In this document: positions 1 through 13,377 of the stretch, in pieces
Layout: the number at the start of each line of letters is the position of its first letter
How positions within the stretch are numbered: position 1 is the first letter of the stretch
DNA from: Eopsaltria australis
Lineage: Eukaryota > Chordata > Aves > Passeriformes > Petroicidae
Length of the DNA: 64,000 nucleotides
Direction: 5' to 3'
NCBI GenBank assembly: GCA_034509425.1
Contig: JAVTVJ010000041.1
Span: 248,001-312,000 of the forward strand
Notes under the pieces: model-generated
What the model saw: only the letters and a program-made list of their open reading frames with translations
What the model was told of the DNA's origin: nothing
Databases searched by the model: none
Translations under genes and position numbers: made by a program

Positions 1-3000
1 ATTATAAAAAAATATTGCTTTGCGAAATATTTTATGCGGTTCTCAGAATTTAAATTTCCCAGAGTATGCATTCACAGTAGCACCAAGGAGCAAAGTTTCC
101 TGTTCCATTTTTTTTCCTTTGGTCTGTTTGGTAAGGAACAGACTTGACACCCATCCTCTTGTTATCCTTTATGTGAACCTGCCTGTTCCAACTTTGTAAT
201 CTCACAGATCAGGATTAACTTCCACTATAGGCTGCATTCATTTTAGGGGGATTTGCTCACAATATTGAAAGACAGGATGATATAAATGGATTAGAACTCC
301 TGGGTCTTGCTCCCCATCTCATTCTCATTGTGCTTTGATCTTCTCTCCTCTGTCAGGAAGCTCCGTTTCAGAATGAGAAAAGACTCTGCCCATTAAGCGT
401 GAAAGACCTCTGATGTTTGATGCAAGGAGAGCATCTGCCATGTTAATAGATTTGTCAGTGAGCTAAGTGCAGAGGTACTAGCTTTTGTTCTGGATTTGTA
501 AAGTGCCTAAAAAAAAAAAACAAAAAAACCAAATTAAAGAAAGAAATCAGTACTGACACACACTGAAGCTCCTGAGAATGTTTTCTATTTTACTGTCTTT
601 GATGGGAAGCTGGCCCTATGAAAATTGTGTGGAAGGCATATAAGTGCTACTCTTGTAACACTCAAATTCCTAATACACTGCCTATTTATCTTCAGTCTGT
701 ATATGATTCGTGAAGGGTTCAAAATGTATCTGTTGAGAGAGTTAAAATGTGAGTTGATGCTCCAAATGTTGGTCTGCTCAGAGGCTCGGGCTTGTCTCCT
801 CCACCAACACATATGGCCCCCGCCCTTTAAATGTCAAATGTCATTTGTCTGCCTCTGAGTGATAGCATCCACACAAACTTATTCCTACCAGAAAGTCTAA
901 ATTTAACAGAGCTCAGCCTAAAGATTTAACAGATACCGTTACTCTCTGCACATTTCCGAGATTTTTATTGTACATAACTTTTCAGAGTCTTGAGCCTCCT
1001 GTGTAATATAAGGTGTTAGAAACTCAGGTTATTACCAAAGTGGCAGCCTCGGGCAGGAGAGAAAATTGGCACAGAAAGACCCACACTTACTTTCCTCATC
1101 CTTTTTTTCTGCCTTCTGGCTTTACCCTCAACTAATGTACCACAAACTTCCAGAACTCCAGTTTCTGAAATATGTGCACTCCTATTGTTATCTTTGCTGT
1201 ATTGAGTATGAATATTTTAAATGAGGAAAAAGTATGAAAACATCACTGTCTACACATATTTCTCTGTAATTCAGTCTATCAATTTTTACATGAAATTGTA
1301 GTAGGGTGCCACCCCTGCAGCAGCAGTTTAGCCTTCCAACAGGCTGCCTCAATTGCCTTTTCCTCTTTTTTTTCAAATTATTTGTAGCTTTAACTTTATT
1401 TCTGTTCACAAACAGCTCTTCAAACCTTCTCCCCTTCCCCAAAGGAACAATATGGCAAAATTATTTCCCTAAGGCATTGATTCAGTTTCTGCTGAAAACT
1501 GAAGCATCTTCACTGACATCAGAAAGATCCAGTATGGCTTGTTTAAAGACAAATTAGAAATCTCCTACTTGATAAAACTAAAAACATATTAAAATGAGAA
1601 TTATTTTTCTATATTTTGGGCTGCTCAAATATCTGGACTTTCATAAAAAGCCCTGAGAAAATGTAATTTCTTGGTACCTAAGCCTCAGCTCTAAAGTTGG
1701 CAATAACCAATGCTTTCCTGTATTCCTCTTCTAGAACAACTAAAATGGAGTAAAAAGTTCTTATTTCACTAAAATGCCCTACATGAGGAGCTCACCTATG
1801 ATATATATTAGGATTCATTTTCTTTCTTCTCACCCATCATACAGAAGTAACTGGCCATGGTACTATTCTAAGCCTTCACACAACCACATTTTGCATTGCA
1901 TTTATGGGTTTCCTGATCTTCTGAGGGCTAGCTCTGATTTTGTTTGATGGACTGCTCTGTTGAAATGTAACGTTGCATTTTTACTTAAATCCTTCACTTC
2001 ATCAATGGACTGAAAGTCAGCCAAATGCACCTGCAAGCTATCATAGTGTTTATCTGTTACCACTGTGAAAGAAAGGGAGCTGAACACCTTCAAATTTGTT
2101 GAAGTACTTCTCTGGTGCTGCTCACAGGTGGCTGGAATTAAATTGACTAAGTGACTTCTCCAAGCACAGTACCTGTCATAGCTTGTCTTCTTTTCATAAC
2201 TTCAAAGATATGAAAGTCATAAAACCAAGCCCAGAAAGGATCAGAAGCCACATGCTCCTTTGATTGATGTTTTGTCATATTTTGGCTCATTACTTCACCA
2301 GAAACCTTCTCTGCTAAATTTCAGAATTTATGAACTCCCAGAAAATAAATATTATTAAAATCTGGGTAAAAGGGTCACAGTGAATCTAACTAACATGCAT
2401 GAATCAAACCCTTATGCCTCCAGGATGACCTCAGAATAAGGAGATACAATAGAAATTACATTCAGTGTATTTGTTATCTATTTCTTTGACCTTACAGCCA
2501 CCTTAAAGTGCTGAAGCACTGTTGTTGAAGGAAATATTTTTTTGCTGCTGTGTACAGAAGTTTCTTTCTAATGAACACCACAGGGTTTACTGATCGCTCT
2601 TAATGAGATAGGAACAAGTGTCCTGCAGGTAAATTGTCACATATTTTTAGAAATAAACCAATCAATGAAGGTGATGTATAGAATGATAGAGTTATCTGTA
2701 CTTCTCCAAAAGAGAAAACAAATATATCAATGTCCTTAATGCTTTATATAAAAGACACTTAAGGAGCTGGCAAAAACTCTGTTTAGACTTGTGTTTCAGA
2801 CCTTAAGAATCAATAACAGCAGTTAAAGTGAGATTTAGGGACTCTTACAAACATAACCAAGAACAATATTCAAAGGAACGAAGACACTGAGGGTTGTCAC
2901 AGGAGAAAAAAGTCTGATTTTGTCACTGTGTCTCAGTACTTTCAGGAAGTATCTTTTGGGAGAAATAGCTGCCTCTGAATGTTACTGTAACATAGTCCTT

Positions 3001-6000
3001 TTTTACAACGACCTTACTGCTGTTTTTTGACAATTACTTTGACTACCTACTGCTTAGTAACATGTGGTGGATTTCTGCTATTCTGCTAGAATTCAAGCAA
3101 AGAAAGAATTTGTGTACACTTTTTAGCAGATGTATTTATATCTGAGTATATGTACCAGGATCTACTATTTATGAAATGCACCTTATTCTATTGTGTTTGG
3201 TGCAAGGGAGATATACACTTTTTCTTTATGTGTAATGCTTTTATATAATTATTTTTATTCTCAAAGGTACATTTATATCTTTGGACAGTATTTGCATATA
3301 TGTGCTGCATACATATGGATTGTTTTGTCCACTACTGAAATGCAGGAGGCTTTGGCCTTCAGCTTGCACTGCATAGGAAATGGGAACCTACTGATGGATG
3401 GATGTGATGCTTGCATAATAAATGCTCTGATAGAGCTTATATTTTAAAAACTTTTAATCTGGGCCCTTACTCCATGCAGGTTGAACATCTCTGGAAGAAG
3501 CATATATAACTGAGCTAACTCTAATAAACTTTCAACATAGTTCTACCAATCTTGTGCACAATACTTAATATGTTAACTCCCTTACTACTTAGGCTTTTCA
3601 CATGCAAAATGGAGAAACATGTTACTGTAAAATTTTTCAATATTTTCTTTTTTCACATGCAAATGTCCTTTTGCTTAATTAGATAATATACCTGTGTAAA
3701 GACAGAAAATCAGGATTATTTTGTGTGTTAAACTGTAATGCATTACAGATCCCCTTGCAGCAAGACTTTTTGTAAGCTTGACCATAATTTCTTCTGTTTT
3801 TACATGGACGTTTTGAAATTGGTTCTATCAAACAGATTAAGGCATTTCAGAGTATACAGCAGGAACCCCAAATTATGTAATAAATGCATAACTAAATGCG
3901 TTTTTGTGACTTTCCTTTTATATGAGTTTGTCTCTGTTTTCTTAATGTTGGGATTCTTTTAACTTGTGGAAGAACAGACTTCTCTGCATGGCCAAGGGCT
4001 ACATTTATTTATGCAAAAGTAAGGATTGGCATTAAATATTTATATATCTCATTTATTTGAAGCTGCTGCCCCATAAAGAACAGACTGCTTTGGGGTTGCT
4101 ATTAACTGGCTAGGTTTTTCTGACCTCAGTTTAATTCTCAGACTGCTGTGCTTGAAATTGTCACCTTGTATGAAACATTCCAAGAAAATGACAACACTGT
4201 TTTGAAGTGTAAGTGAAGAGCACATGCTTGTCCTGCTCAGTGACCTCACAACATCCTTTACACACTTGTACTTTAGTCCTCACCAGTTCAGTTGAAGAAT
4301 TCAGTTCTCACGCAAGGGTTGATCGTTTTATCACCTTTTAGGTGTCTTCAGGAATTTGCTTATTGCTCAGATACTCATTTAGTACATTGCTGTGAGTAGC
4401 AGACTTCTGTTGCTGAGTAAGTCCCCACTTGTTTGCTGTAAATATGATGGACCTCTGCCTGCATTCGCTGCTTTGCTGCCTGGGGAGAGGCAATGTGGAA
4501 AATGTTATTTAAGGAAAAATGGTGTACAGCATGCTGCATGAAACAGTCCTTAGGTTCAAAGCAGTAGGGGCTAGAGACACAGACTGCTGTTAATGACAGA
4601 CTTGCTATGAGTTTTTTAGATAATAATTTTGAATGCTAGTTGTAATTAATTTTTCTGAGTTCTGCATTTCTGTGGAAAAGGCTTTGCCCTTCTGTAAAGT
4701 TTTGCTGCTTTGATTTTACTTTTGTTGGGTTGCAGAACATGTTTTATTTATGTCTCATAATTTTTAATCTATGTATACTTTTCTGTACTTTCCTTTTTTA
4801 AATGATCTCTTGCACTGTGGAAGCACTCAAACATTTGAAATACAAGCAGTAAAATGCAAAGTTCATGATGCATCTGTGGAAGTTGGTGTTCTGTAAAAGT
4901 CAGAGGTATTGATACGTGCTTACATGTTTTGCTTCACAACATATTAATGGGTTATTTTACAGTAGCATGGTATTATAATCTTATTTGTATGTAGCAATTT
5001 TTTTGCTGAGTCTCCTTTGTAGCATATTTCAATTTCTATGTTATTTACCCACATTTTTTTTCTACAGCCTGTAGAATACTATGGGTTCAGTTCAGAGCAG
5101 AAGTTGACTTCATATCTGTAATTCAAATTGCTGAAGTTTATAGTGTATTTACAGCTCCATCTTGAAGATACCTGTTCAAGTGATTAGTATCATTGTAAAT
5201 AATTAGTATCAGTTGACTCAGAATTACCATTTGTTAAGGCTGATTTCACTTCTGGGAATAGAAATTTACCAAATAAAACTGTATTTTAAAACAAATAAGA
5301 TGCTCAAAAATGACAGTAACTCATTGGCCGACTTGGAATCATTACAAGATATGAGAGATGAATCTTGTCTAGTGTTCAACCTGTATTTAAGTTGTAAGAT
5401 CAGAATTAGTGATGCACAGTCCTTGAATGTTTTTGTCATTTATAACTGGTAGGAGCACAGAATTCTACCTGGAATTTTGTCTAGGCTGTTTATTCAGGAT
5501 GTAAATATAATCTGATTATTAGGGGAGCTTGGAATGCTTTGAGAAGATTATTTTGAGGCCCATTAAAAAAAATAAACTCTTCTTTGACTAGCTGTAGATA
5601 TGAAGAATATAGCAAAATAATATATTTCATATTAAATGCATCACTTAGACTCACTTAGACTGAGAATGAACTTCTCCAACTTTTCAGTTTCTTTTGAAAG
5701 ATGAACTAAGTAAGATTATTTTTTTATCTAATTTGCTTTTCTTGTCTCTAATGAGTCTGAGTTGTAACTGTTTGAATTGTAGCTGGTATTTCTATTTGAT
5801 CTGTTAGTTCAAATATGCCATGTCACATCAAGGAACCCTTGATTTATTTCCACATCTCTTGCAGATGGATTTGCCAAGCAAACAATTTTCTTAGAATTAT
5901 TTAGATTATTTTTGGCCTTTTATATTTAGTGAGAAAAGTGCAATAGATCACATTTTTATTAACATTTCTAAATGAGTGCATATTATACTGTATTCATCTA

Positions 6001-7890
6001 CCCCCAAAATCAATATTGGTTGAAGCTTGTTAAGATGACTGACAGGCTGGTTATTACTTCTGCCCTCCAGTGCCTGTCCACATGGATATTCCCAGCCATT
6101 CACTAACACTGGCTGATTTTGGTTTAAAAATGAACTGGCTTGTGACTGATCCACAGATTTACAGATTGTGCTTCCTTTCCTCAAATTAGTGGTATATAGA
6201 TTATTTTACTTTCAAAACAATGTTTATTTTATAAGTGAGAGACATACAACATGTATAAGAGTTTAGAGCTTTGTTTACCTAAAAGATATTCAGAAAAATT
6301 ATGCCTTTATTAAAAGTTGTGGCAAGAAAATAGAAATACTGGAAATGCTTGAAATCTCTCAAGAGAATTTCTTTTCCTAAATCACTGCATTAGAGTGAAA
6401 AAAAATTAAGAAACTTTAAAAGCTCTTTGAAATAATCCATAGAATAGATTAGGAAGTAAATATAATTTCAGTTAATCGTGCTACTATTTATTGAGTCCTC
6501 AGGGGAGAAGTTGTGAAATATGAAAATCAGATTTAGAAAAAAAATCTGGCAAATTGAACAAAACTTTTTTTTCTCCTGGAAAGGGCAGATCTGACAATAA
6601 GGTTATTTACATACACCACAACAAAATCAATGAAGTAATTTTACTTTCTGTTTTCTCCTCTGCTGTATGCAGGTGTAATAAGTCATCTTGACTGGCTGAG
6701 GAAGGAGGGATCCTGGAGGCCGTGGGTCTTTATTTCTGAAGCTGTACATGTAACAGCTCATGAACAGACTCCTTTTCCAGATTCATTTTCTGCAATCCTT
6801 TTTATGTTGAGTAGTTAATTAAAAAAAATATGAATCCAACCTTTCCTGAGATGCCCTTTTGCACAGCAGTTTCTGAGTTTCTCTCTATCAGTAGAGCACA
6901 GTGACTTTGGCCCCTCACCTTCTGATCACTGCTGAACTTTGCCATGGGGCTGCAGGCACTGTGCCCTAAACTGCCAAAGGCTGGGGCTCAGTCCTCTCGT
7001 GTGCATTGGAACTGCTCTGAGGACTAAAGAGAAGGAGGCTCTGCCTTTCACTCAGCTCTCGCAGAACTGCCCATCAAATGAGCAAAGGGGAGGGCAGATC
7101 TTCAGCAATTCTTGCTTTTGGCAATCAATGAGGTTTGTAAGACATTATTGGCAAAAGAATATTCTTAAATCCTAGAAATGAATTTGTGAACAACTATGTT
7201 TTCTGGAAAAAGAGGCTGTTCATGAGCTACTTTCTGTGGGTGTTGCTGAAATACTGTTTTCCACAATCCCAAGTGAGTTTGTGAAAATCAGATTTTGGTA
7301 TATTTCCCACTTAGCCAATTGCACAAAACTGAGTATTTGCACAATTGTTAAGTTGTTAAGCTGCTTTTAGAGGTACCATTCATTTTTTCCACCAATCTGG
7401 AGAGAGACCCACATGAGAAACAGGCAGTATTCCTTTAAATGCTAACATCTAATGCAACAAAAGATACTTCTTACGGTTTTCAAGCACATTTATATTAAAT
7501 GGAAAGTAGGCCGATGGGATGGATACTGAATCTACTTTTTTTAATGTTTATAGGAAGCAATTGGAAAGAAATTATATTCTATGGGGGAGTTGAATGATAT
7601 GCACTGGATCAGTGCTCTGGTCTGCAGGAGGCAGAACTTGTTCATCCGCCTGCAGGATGCTGAAGGAGAACATGAAGTTTCCCCACCTCTATTGACCATT
7701 TGCCAATTCTCTACAGGCAGCAGCTATTGCAAAGAGACTTAGATGACATCTCAGGAAATAAAAGATTTCTCCTTTCCAACTGAAATGCTTTATGTGCTGC
7801 AGGATACTTTAGTATCTTAACAGTACCCAGTATATATTTCATTATGTGCTCTTTTTTTATGTGTAACTGTTAAAGAGCAGAGTTTAGTTC
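1..7890. other. AT-rich non-coding DNA, no gene seen
   Basis: I see no gene in this stretch. Open frames on both strands are short (mostly under 90 codons), overlap one another in different frames, and read as low-complexity translations of AT-rich DNA without a recognisable domain. Minor structure includes an A-rich tract at 509-528 and a 10-bp unit repeated twice at 5641-5660 (TCACTTAGAC). No CR1 or LTR signature was recognised, although old degraded copies could be missed by eye. Confidence 0.6.
509..528. repeat. A-rich simple repeat
   Basis: A run of twelve A, one C and seven A. It has no flanking target-site duplication or gene-like sequence upstream, so it reads as a simple repeat rather than the tail of a retrocopy. 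Confidence 0.85.
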
Positions 7891-7891
7891 T

Positions 7892-7924
7892 GGTTTTTGG
7901 TTTTGGTTTTTTGTTTTTTTTTTT
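7892..7924. repeat. G/T-rich to poly(T) simple repeat
   Basis: TGG and T-run units pass into an uninterrupted run of T. It is a low-complexity tract that sits about 30 bp upstream of the G-rich motif at 7957-7982. Confidence 0.8.
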
Positions 7925-7956
7925 CCTTTCTCTAAAAATTAATCTAATTTGCATAA

Positions 7957-7982
7957 GGGTTTATTTGGGGGGTTGGGGAGGG
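7957..7982 (+). other. putative G-quadruplex motif
   Basis: The + strand carries G-runs of 3, 6, 4 and 3 separated by loops of 7, 2 and 1 bases (TTTATTT, TT, A). This satisfies the standard rule of four runs of at least three G with loops of 1-7. A perfect octamer motif (ATTTGCAT, 7947-7954) lies just upstream. Folding is inferred from the pattern only. Confidence 0.55.
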
Positions 7983-7984
7983 CA

Positions 7985-10900
7985 GGTTAATCAGTCTTAC
8001 TAAGTGATACAAGCTTTGACTACAAAATAAATTCAGCAATGTACCTTACAACACACTAAAGCTTGATCATAAAAATAATGCAAAGGTAGCATCATCATTC
8101 CTTCCATAGCTCTTTGAAGTTTTGATCTAAAATACTGCACACTGCTAAAATTTATAAACTGTGCAAAGTAAAATATCCTGTATTTCTGAATTGCCTGCTG
8201 GTGCTGAAAATTATAGCATTTCCCTCTATATGGGGATGCCAGGAAAGAATCTATTTCATATGGGTAGCTGGAAGAACAATGCAAAGTTGTGTCTTTACAA
8301 ATATATGGCATAGAAAGATTTTTAGTTGTTTACTTTTAAATTCAATCATGTTAGAGTGGCAAAATAACATTGGACACTTTCACTAAACAGGACCATGTGT
8401 TAGAAAATGGGCATTTCCTGCCACCCCCACCTCCCCTCCACTGTATACTCACAGCATCAACACCAAATTGCAATTATGAAGTTTACATTTTTGCTTGAAA
8501 TATTTCCCTTTCTCCAAAGGAAATCTGTATTTAATAACATTTCTCCATAGGTATCCCTGGATGTTTCAGTACTGCTCAAGTCCCACTTTGAGAACTGAAA
8601 TAGGACTTTGATCTCATGCTTTAAATCTTTCAAAGGGACAAATCCTCACCCACTGTGAATCTGTGCCCCTCCCCTAGGCATTGTTTACTATTGTCACCAC
8701 TAGTGCTTCCAGAGCTACTTTGTGAGTATGGGACTGTTTCCTAAATATGATTGTAATTCTTAATTTAATATGTCTCAGGAACCAGTTTCCTTTATCAGAA
8801 TCAGCTCAAAGAAAGTCCAGCAAAAAAAGGAGGGAGGAAGAGGGCATAAATACTAAGGTTAGACATGTTTTAACTAAAAATATTGGACTGCCTTGCCTGG
8901 GGAAGCCACCAGGGACAAGGCTGATACTTCCATAATGGCTTTTTTAAGGTAGCAAGAGTCATAGCTTCAGCCTTTTCCTTGTGTGTTGTGAATCAGATGA
9001 AGTTGCCAATACCCATTCTTCTTTGTCAGACGTTTGAGTTATTCTGCAGTCTAAAAGCTTTTTGCTGTCATTATTTAGGTTATTGGTGTTATTATCATAT
9101 TATATATATTAGAATTATTGAGAAGAGGCACAAGCACACAGTGCCTCATCTGCTTGATCTGCCACGTCTGTTTTTCTGAACACTGTTGAAAATCTGAAAC
9201 TAAAACATTTCCTGTTCTGAACGTACTGCTTATTATTGTATACAGTCTCTTTATTTTGGAGTGGTTTCTCAACACTGTTGGATAGATATGGTGATCTACA
9301 AAGGAAAAGAAATATTCACTTTAGGATGTTATATATAGCATGCCAAGCACTGAAAAAAGAAAGAAATGTATGCCTGATCTACAGCTTCAGAAGAGAGTCA
9401 TTCACTGAAGATGATGTGCTGTTTGTTGGAAATGAGGAAACTCAACGTACATAAAGACACTTCTGGTTTTAGTACCTTTGGTTCTGGGCTATCAGTTATG
9501 TGGCACAGGAAGTCTGATCTTCTGGAGGTTTTCTTAGATGCTTGCAGCAGCTTCAAGTAAACTTTTTAGATGCTCAGAACTTCTGGAATTTGATCTGAAA
9601 TGGAATAGCAGCAAACTTTATAACTCAGCCTTCTGTGGGCACTGTATTGTCTGGCTAAAGGCTGTAAGGAAGATACATCATACAGTGTTTGTAGGGTGCT
9701 TAGATTGACTCTCTTATTGCACTTAATAAGAGGAGGAGATACCACTATAAGAATAAGGTTTGTAGCTTAACTGATTATTTTCTCAGTAATCAGCTGGTTT
9801 TTTTCAGTAGTTGCTAAGAGAAAAGCTGTCCTACTGAATCAGTGTGGATTTCAAGAGGGATCTGTGCAGGGAAATTTTCTATTTGCTCCTTTGTATGGCA
9901 AGTATTACAATTCTTTGATCTGTCATGTTGAATAGCAAATCTTAAGTTTCTTGCATAGACAGCAAGAATTTACAGTCCTATTTAGCAAAGATGGAAACTG
10001 CAGCAGAAGTCTGAGAAGCAAAGAAGTTCCAGACAGAGGGGAGTTGTGTCTTTCTTCAATCTACTGGAACAAATTTTCTCTGACATCAGATTCCAAGACT
10101 GGGAAGTTCTGATTTTCTGGTTTGAAGCTGTCCTAAAAAGTGGCATTATTGTGACCCTACTCTTGGCACATGCCTCCTTTATAACATTTGAACTTGTTGA
10201 TCAGTTTTAAACAAATTTGGCATGGGTGAAAGTGAAGAGATTGGGAATCTTCACATTTCATGAACATGAGAATTAGATATTGGAGAGAGAGGAAACTGCT
10301 GTCATATCCTTACCCAAGGAAGACAACAAAATTAATCTTTGGTAAGACATCAGAGACTCTGCATAAACTCACCCTTGAGACAGAAATCTCAACTATGATA
10401 TTGGATTGTGATAGTTTTGAGGCTCAGAAAATAATCAGGTGTGGTTTGGGGAGGATTTTTTTCCCCCTCTAGTTGAAAAGAGCATCCCTATAGTTTGAAC
10501 TGGATTAACTTCAGACATCTAAAAAAAAAATTAAAAATGCAATTAGAGCTTTGATGAGAGCACTCAGGTCTAATTTAGAACAACCTGGACTGAGCATGAA
10601 ATAGCTCTAAAAATAGCAGGGCACTTAAAAAACTGGACAGGGTGCATGGAGAAAATACAGATTTACATAGTTAAAAGACTGAATGAGTAGAGACGGAGAT
10701 TTTTGTGCTGCCACTATTTTTGTTGCCACTTCATCACCTAGAGAAGAAAGGGATGAGGACTTTACATATAGTTTGGAGTTTAAGGAATGATTTGTCATCC
10801 CTGAGTTACCATAGTATCTGGTTTCCCTGGTTACCAGTGACCATGGAAGGGACACTAGGGAAGCTGAAGGCTGGTTATATATTTATTTTTTGAGAAGGGA

Positions 10901-12790
10901 AAAGAGAGAGAGAGAGAGAGAGGGGTCAGAGAAGATTTTTGTGTGTGAGAACAGCATGTGAGAATAGTGCTGGAGGATAACAGTTGGGAACAGATTTTGT
11001 CTGAAATGGAATTTATAGATTTCTTTTCAGTGCAAGGAGTTAAGTAGTTGAAAGAAAAAGATTGGTGGTGAGAAACAGAAATTCTGATTAAAAAATGAGG
11101 AAAAGAAGAGCTCCAAGGCTGTCTTCCTGAGATTCTGGAGCTTGTGTCAGTACAGGTGATACAGGGTGTGATTTTACCAGATTTCCTCTTTACCACAGTA
11201 GCACTGGACTGGTTCTTTCTGAAGTTGGGGCTTTACAGAGAGCCAATCTACTTGTGTCATAGACAGCATGTTTCTTGCTAATCCAGAGGACTTTTTTGGT
11301 AGTCCTTGTGGCTGAGACTGCTGAATGGTTCCTAGAATGGAAATTCAAGGAGATCCACTTAGTGTTTCCTTATGGCCTGCTGCAGAACTGTCAACAGACA
11401 AATAAGCATGGCAGATTATAACAAGAAGAGTTCTCAATGAGTATTTGTTTTTGGTTTTAACAATAAGAACATTGCTGATTCTACCTTTTGCTTTCAAACT
11501 TACCTATTTTATGTTCAGAAAGCCTTTTGAATGATGCCACACTGTAACGGACACCCAGTGCAGCAAACACTCCTGGGCAGCTTTGGGTTCGATATTCAGT
11601 GGAAAGCAAAGGAAGGCAGTAATTGCTTTCATCCTTTAGACTTGTTGACACTTAATCAGAGCTCAGATTTCCAGGGAGGAATTATTCAGGCTTGGGGAAT
11701 TTTTGACACCTCTACATTAGTAAAATATTTTTTTAGACATTTTAATATTCTTATTCCACAAGGACCTGCTCATGTCAGAGAATCTCTTACAGAAAATTCC
11801 CACAAATGCGAGAGTGGCTCTGCTGCACTAGTTCCAGTGTCTGAGGCAGCTGAAATGGAAACATAATTCTGTTTTGTCCTTGTATTTTATCCATGATACA
11901 CATTTGTTTGATTCCTTCATTGCTAGGGCAATTTTTAGGTAGTTGACTGGACCAGCTTCTCAGTATCCTTAAATCAAAACAATACAAAGGCTTAAATATA
12001 AGAATACTAAACTTTATCATGTGTAAACTCTTTATGGCTGAAATTGTAAATCTCTGTCTTTAATATGCTCTTTTATTTCTTTGCACAGATGATTTTACTA
12101 GTTGGATAATTTTAAGCATGTGATTACAATGTTGTGAGTAAATACATCATTTTGCTATCGTTCATTGCTGAGCTTGTTGATGTTCCATTCAAAACTTCTT
12201 TACTAAGTTTTGTCTTTGAGAGGTTTTCTTAGTAATTTTATTTTCAAGATGATTTAAAATACCAAAAAGGCCCTTCTTTCTATCTCATCTAAGGTAAAGA
12301 TTTTTAGGAAATCAAAGAGTAAGATAACACAGTGTGTATGAGCCTTTAAATTCACTGAGTCAAATTGGCTCTAGATTTGACCCTTAAATTCCATGTTTCA
12401 AACTATCAGTAACTATGGTGTGATGACTTGAATATCCTGAGCATTTTAGTAGTGTACAGATTACCTTAATTCACCAGAGGAGAAGGCTTCTGTAGTACTC
12501 TAATACTACTCTGAGCTTATTCATAACTAATAAATTACCAACTACCATCAATTTAGATTAGTAATTCTGGTGACTTTAGTAGATTCATAGTATATGAAGA
12601 AAAAGGATTTACATTTTGGTTCTTCAGATTTATTGTGCTGATATTCCCTCTTATTCACCAGTATAACTCAAAATATTTGTTTCCAAATACGAGTTCAGAT
12701 TCCAAAATTCTCTCATTTTTTCCTATTTATTGTATTTTTCCTTTTGATTGCATTTTTGCCTCTGTGTTTTTAAAAGGATATCTCTTTGAT
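7985..12790. other. non-coding DNA, no gene seen
   Basis: This is unique-looking AT-rich sequence with only an (AG)10 microsatellite near 10.9 kb standing out. The longest open frames, about 111 codons on + near 11.5-11.9 kb and 113 codons on - near 10.9-11.2 kb, have no recognisable motif, and the second is a serine/threonine-rich translation of purine-rich DNA. I do not call either a gene. Confidence 0.6.
10903..10922. repeat. (AG)10 microsatellite
   Basis: Ten consecutive AG dinucleotides in a purine-rich stretch. It is a likely length-polymorphic microsatellite. Confidence 0.9.
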
Positions 12791-12794
12791 CCCA

Positions 12795-12910
12795 ATTTGC
12801 ATGAGCACAATGTCAAATGTACACATGCAAATGGGGTGGTTACATCTGCATACCATCATGCATGCAGTCCCTCTTTGCATTGGCAGGTAGGCAAGAGCTA
12901 AAATGCAAAT
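12795..12910. promoter_or_regulatory. cluster of three POU/octamer motifs
   Basis: Three perfect copies of the octamer lie within 116 bp: ATTTGCAT at 12795-12802, ATGCAAAT at 12825-12832 and ATGCAAAT at 12903-12910. A one-mismatch copy (CTTTGCAT) lies near 12873-12880, and ATGCATGC-type sequence lies between them. The octamer is the known binding site of POU-domain factors (OCT1/POU2F, POU3F, POU5F). One or two isolated octamers are expected by chance over tens of kilobases, but three this close are not. I infer a possible enhancer, and no target gene is visible in the window. Confidence 0.35.
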
Positions 12911-13287
12911 ACACGTTAGTCTCAGTAGTGTCACAATTCTCATTCGTGTGACAGCAAAGGAGAACTTTAGAAATGGATTAGAAGAGGGTGCTTAAGGGGA
13001 GCCTTCCCAGCCTACTAGGCTTGAACCAACATTACAGGCTGATTCAGTGGAAGGATCTATTGGTCCCTTCCACTGTCGTTCCCATAAGGCACTTTTTGTG
13101 CACAGGAATAAATTGGTTCCCTTATAGAAACTCTTGTCTCAGTAATATTTCTGCTTTGACATGAGACAAGTTTTTCAGACAATGCATCTCTGCAAATTCT
13201 ACACTTTGGTGCCCACAGCCAGAGCTCAGTTCAGCACTCCCACCTTGGGGGCTGAAGAGGTCCAAGTGCCACCTTCACTTGGCAGAA

Positions 13288-13377
13288 GTGAGCCCCAGCA
13301 GCTGCCCAGGTACCAGGGCACTCCTTGGGTGAGCCCCAGCAGCTGCCCAGGTACCAGGGCGCTCCTTGGGTGAGCCC
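13288..13377. repeat. 41-bp GC-rich minisatellite, about 2.2 copies
   Basis: A unit beginning GTGAGCCCCAGCAGCTGCCC starts at 13288, 13329 and 13370, giving a 41-bp period. The first two copies differ at one base (CA versus CG near the 3' end), and the third breaks off after about eight bases. The local GC content is clearly above that of the neighbours. Open frames across it on both strands are by-products of the repeat. Confidence 0.85.
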
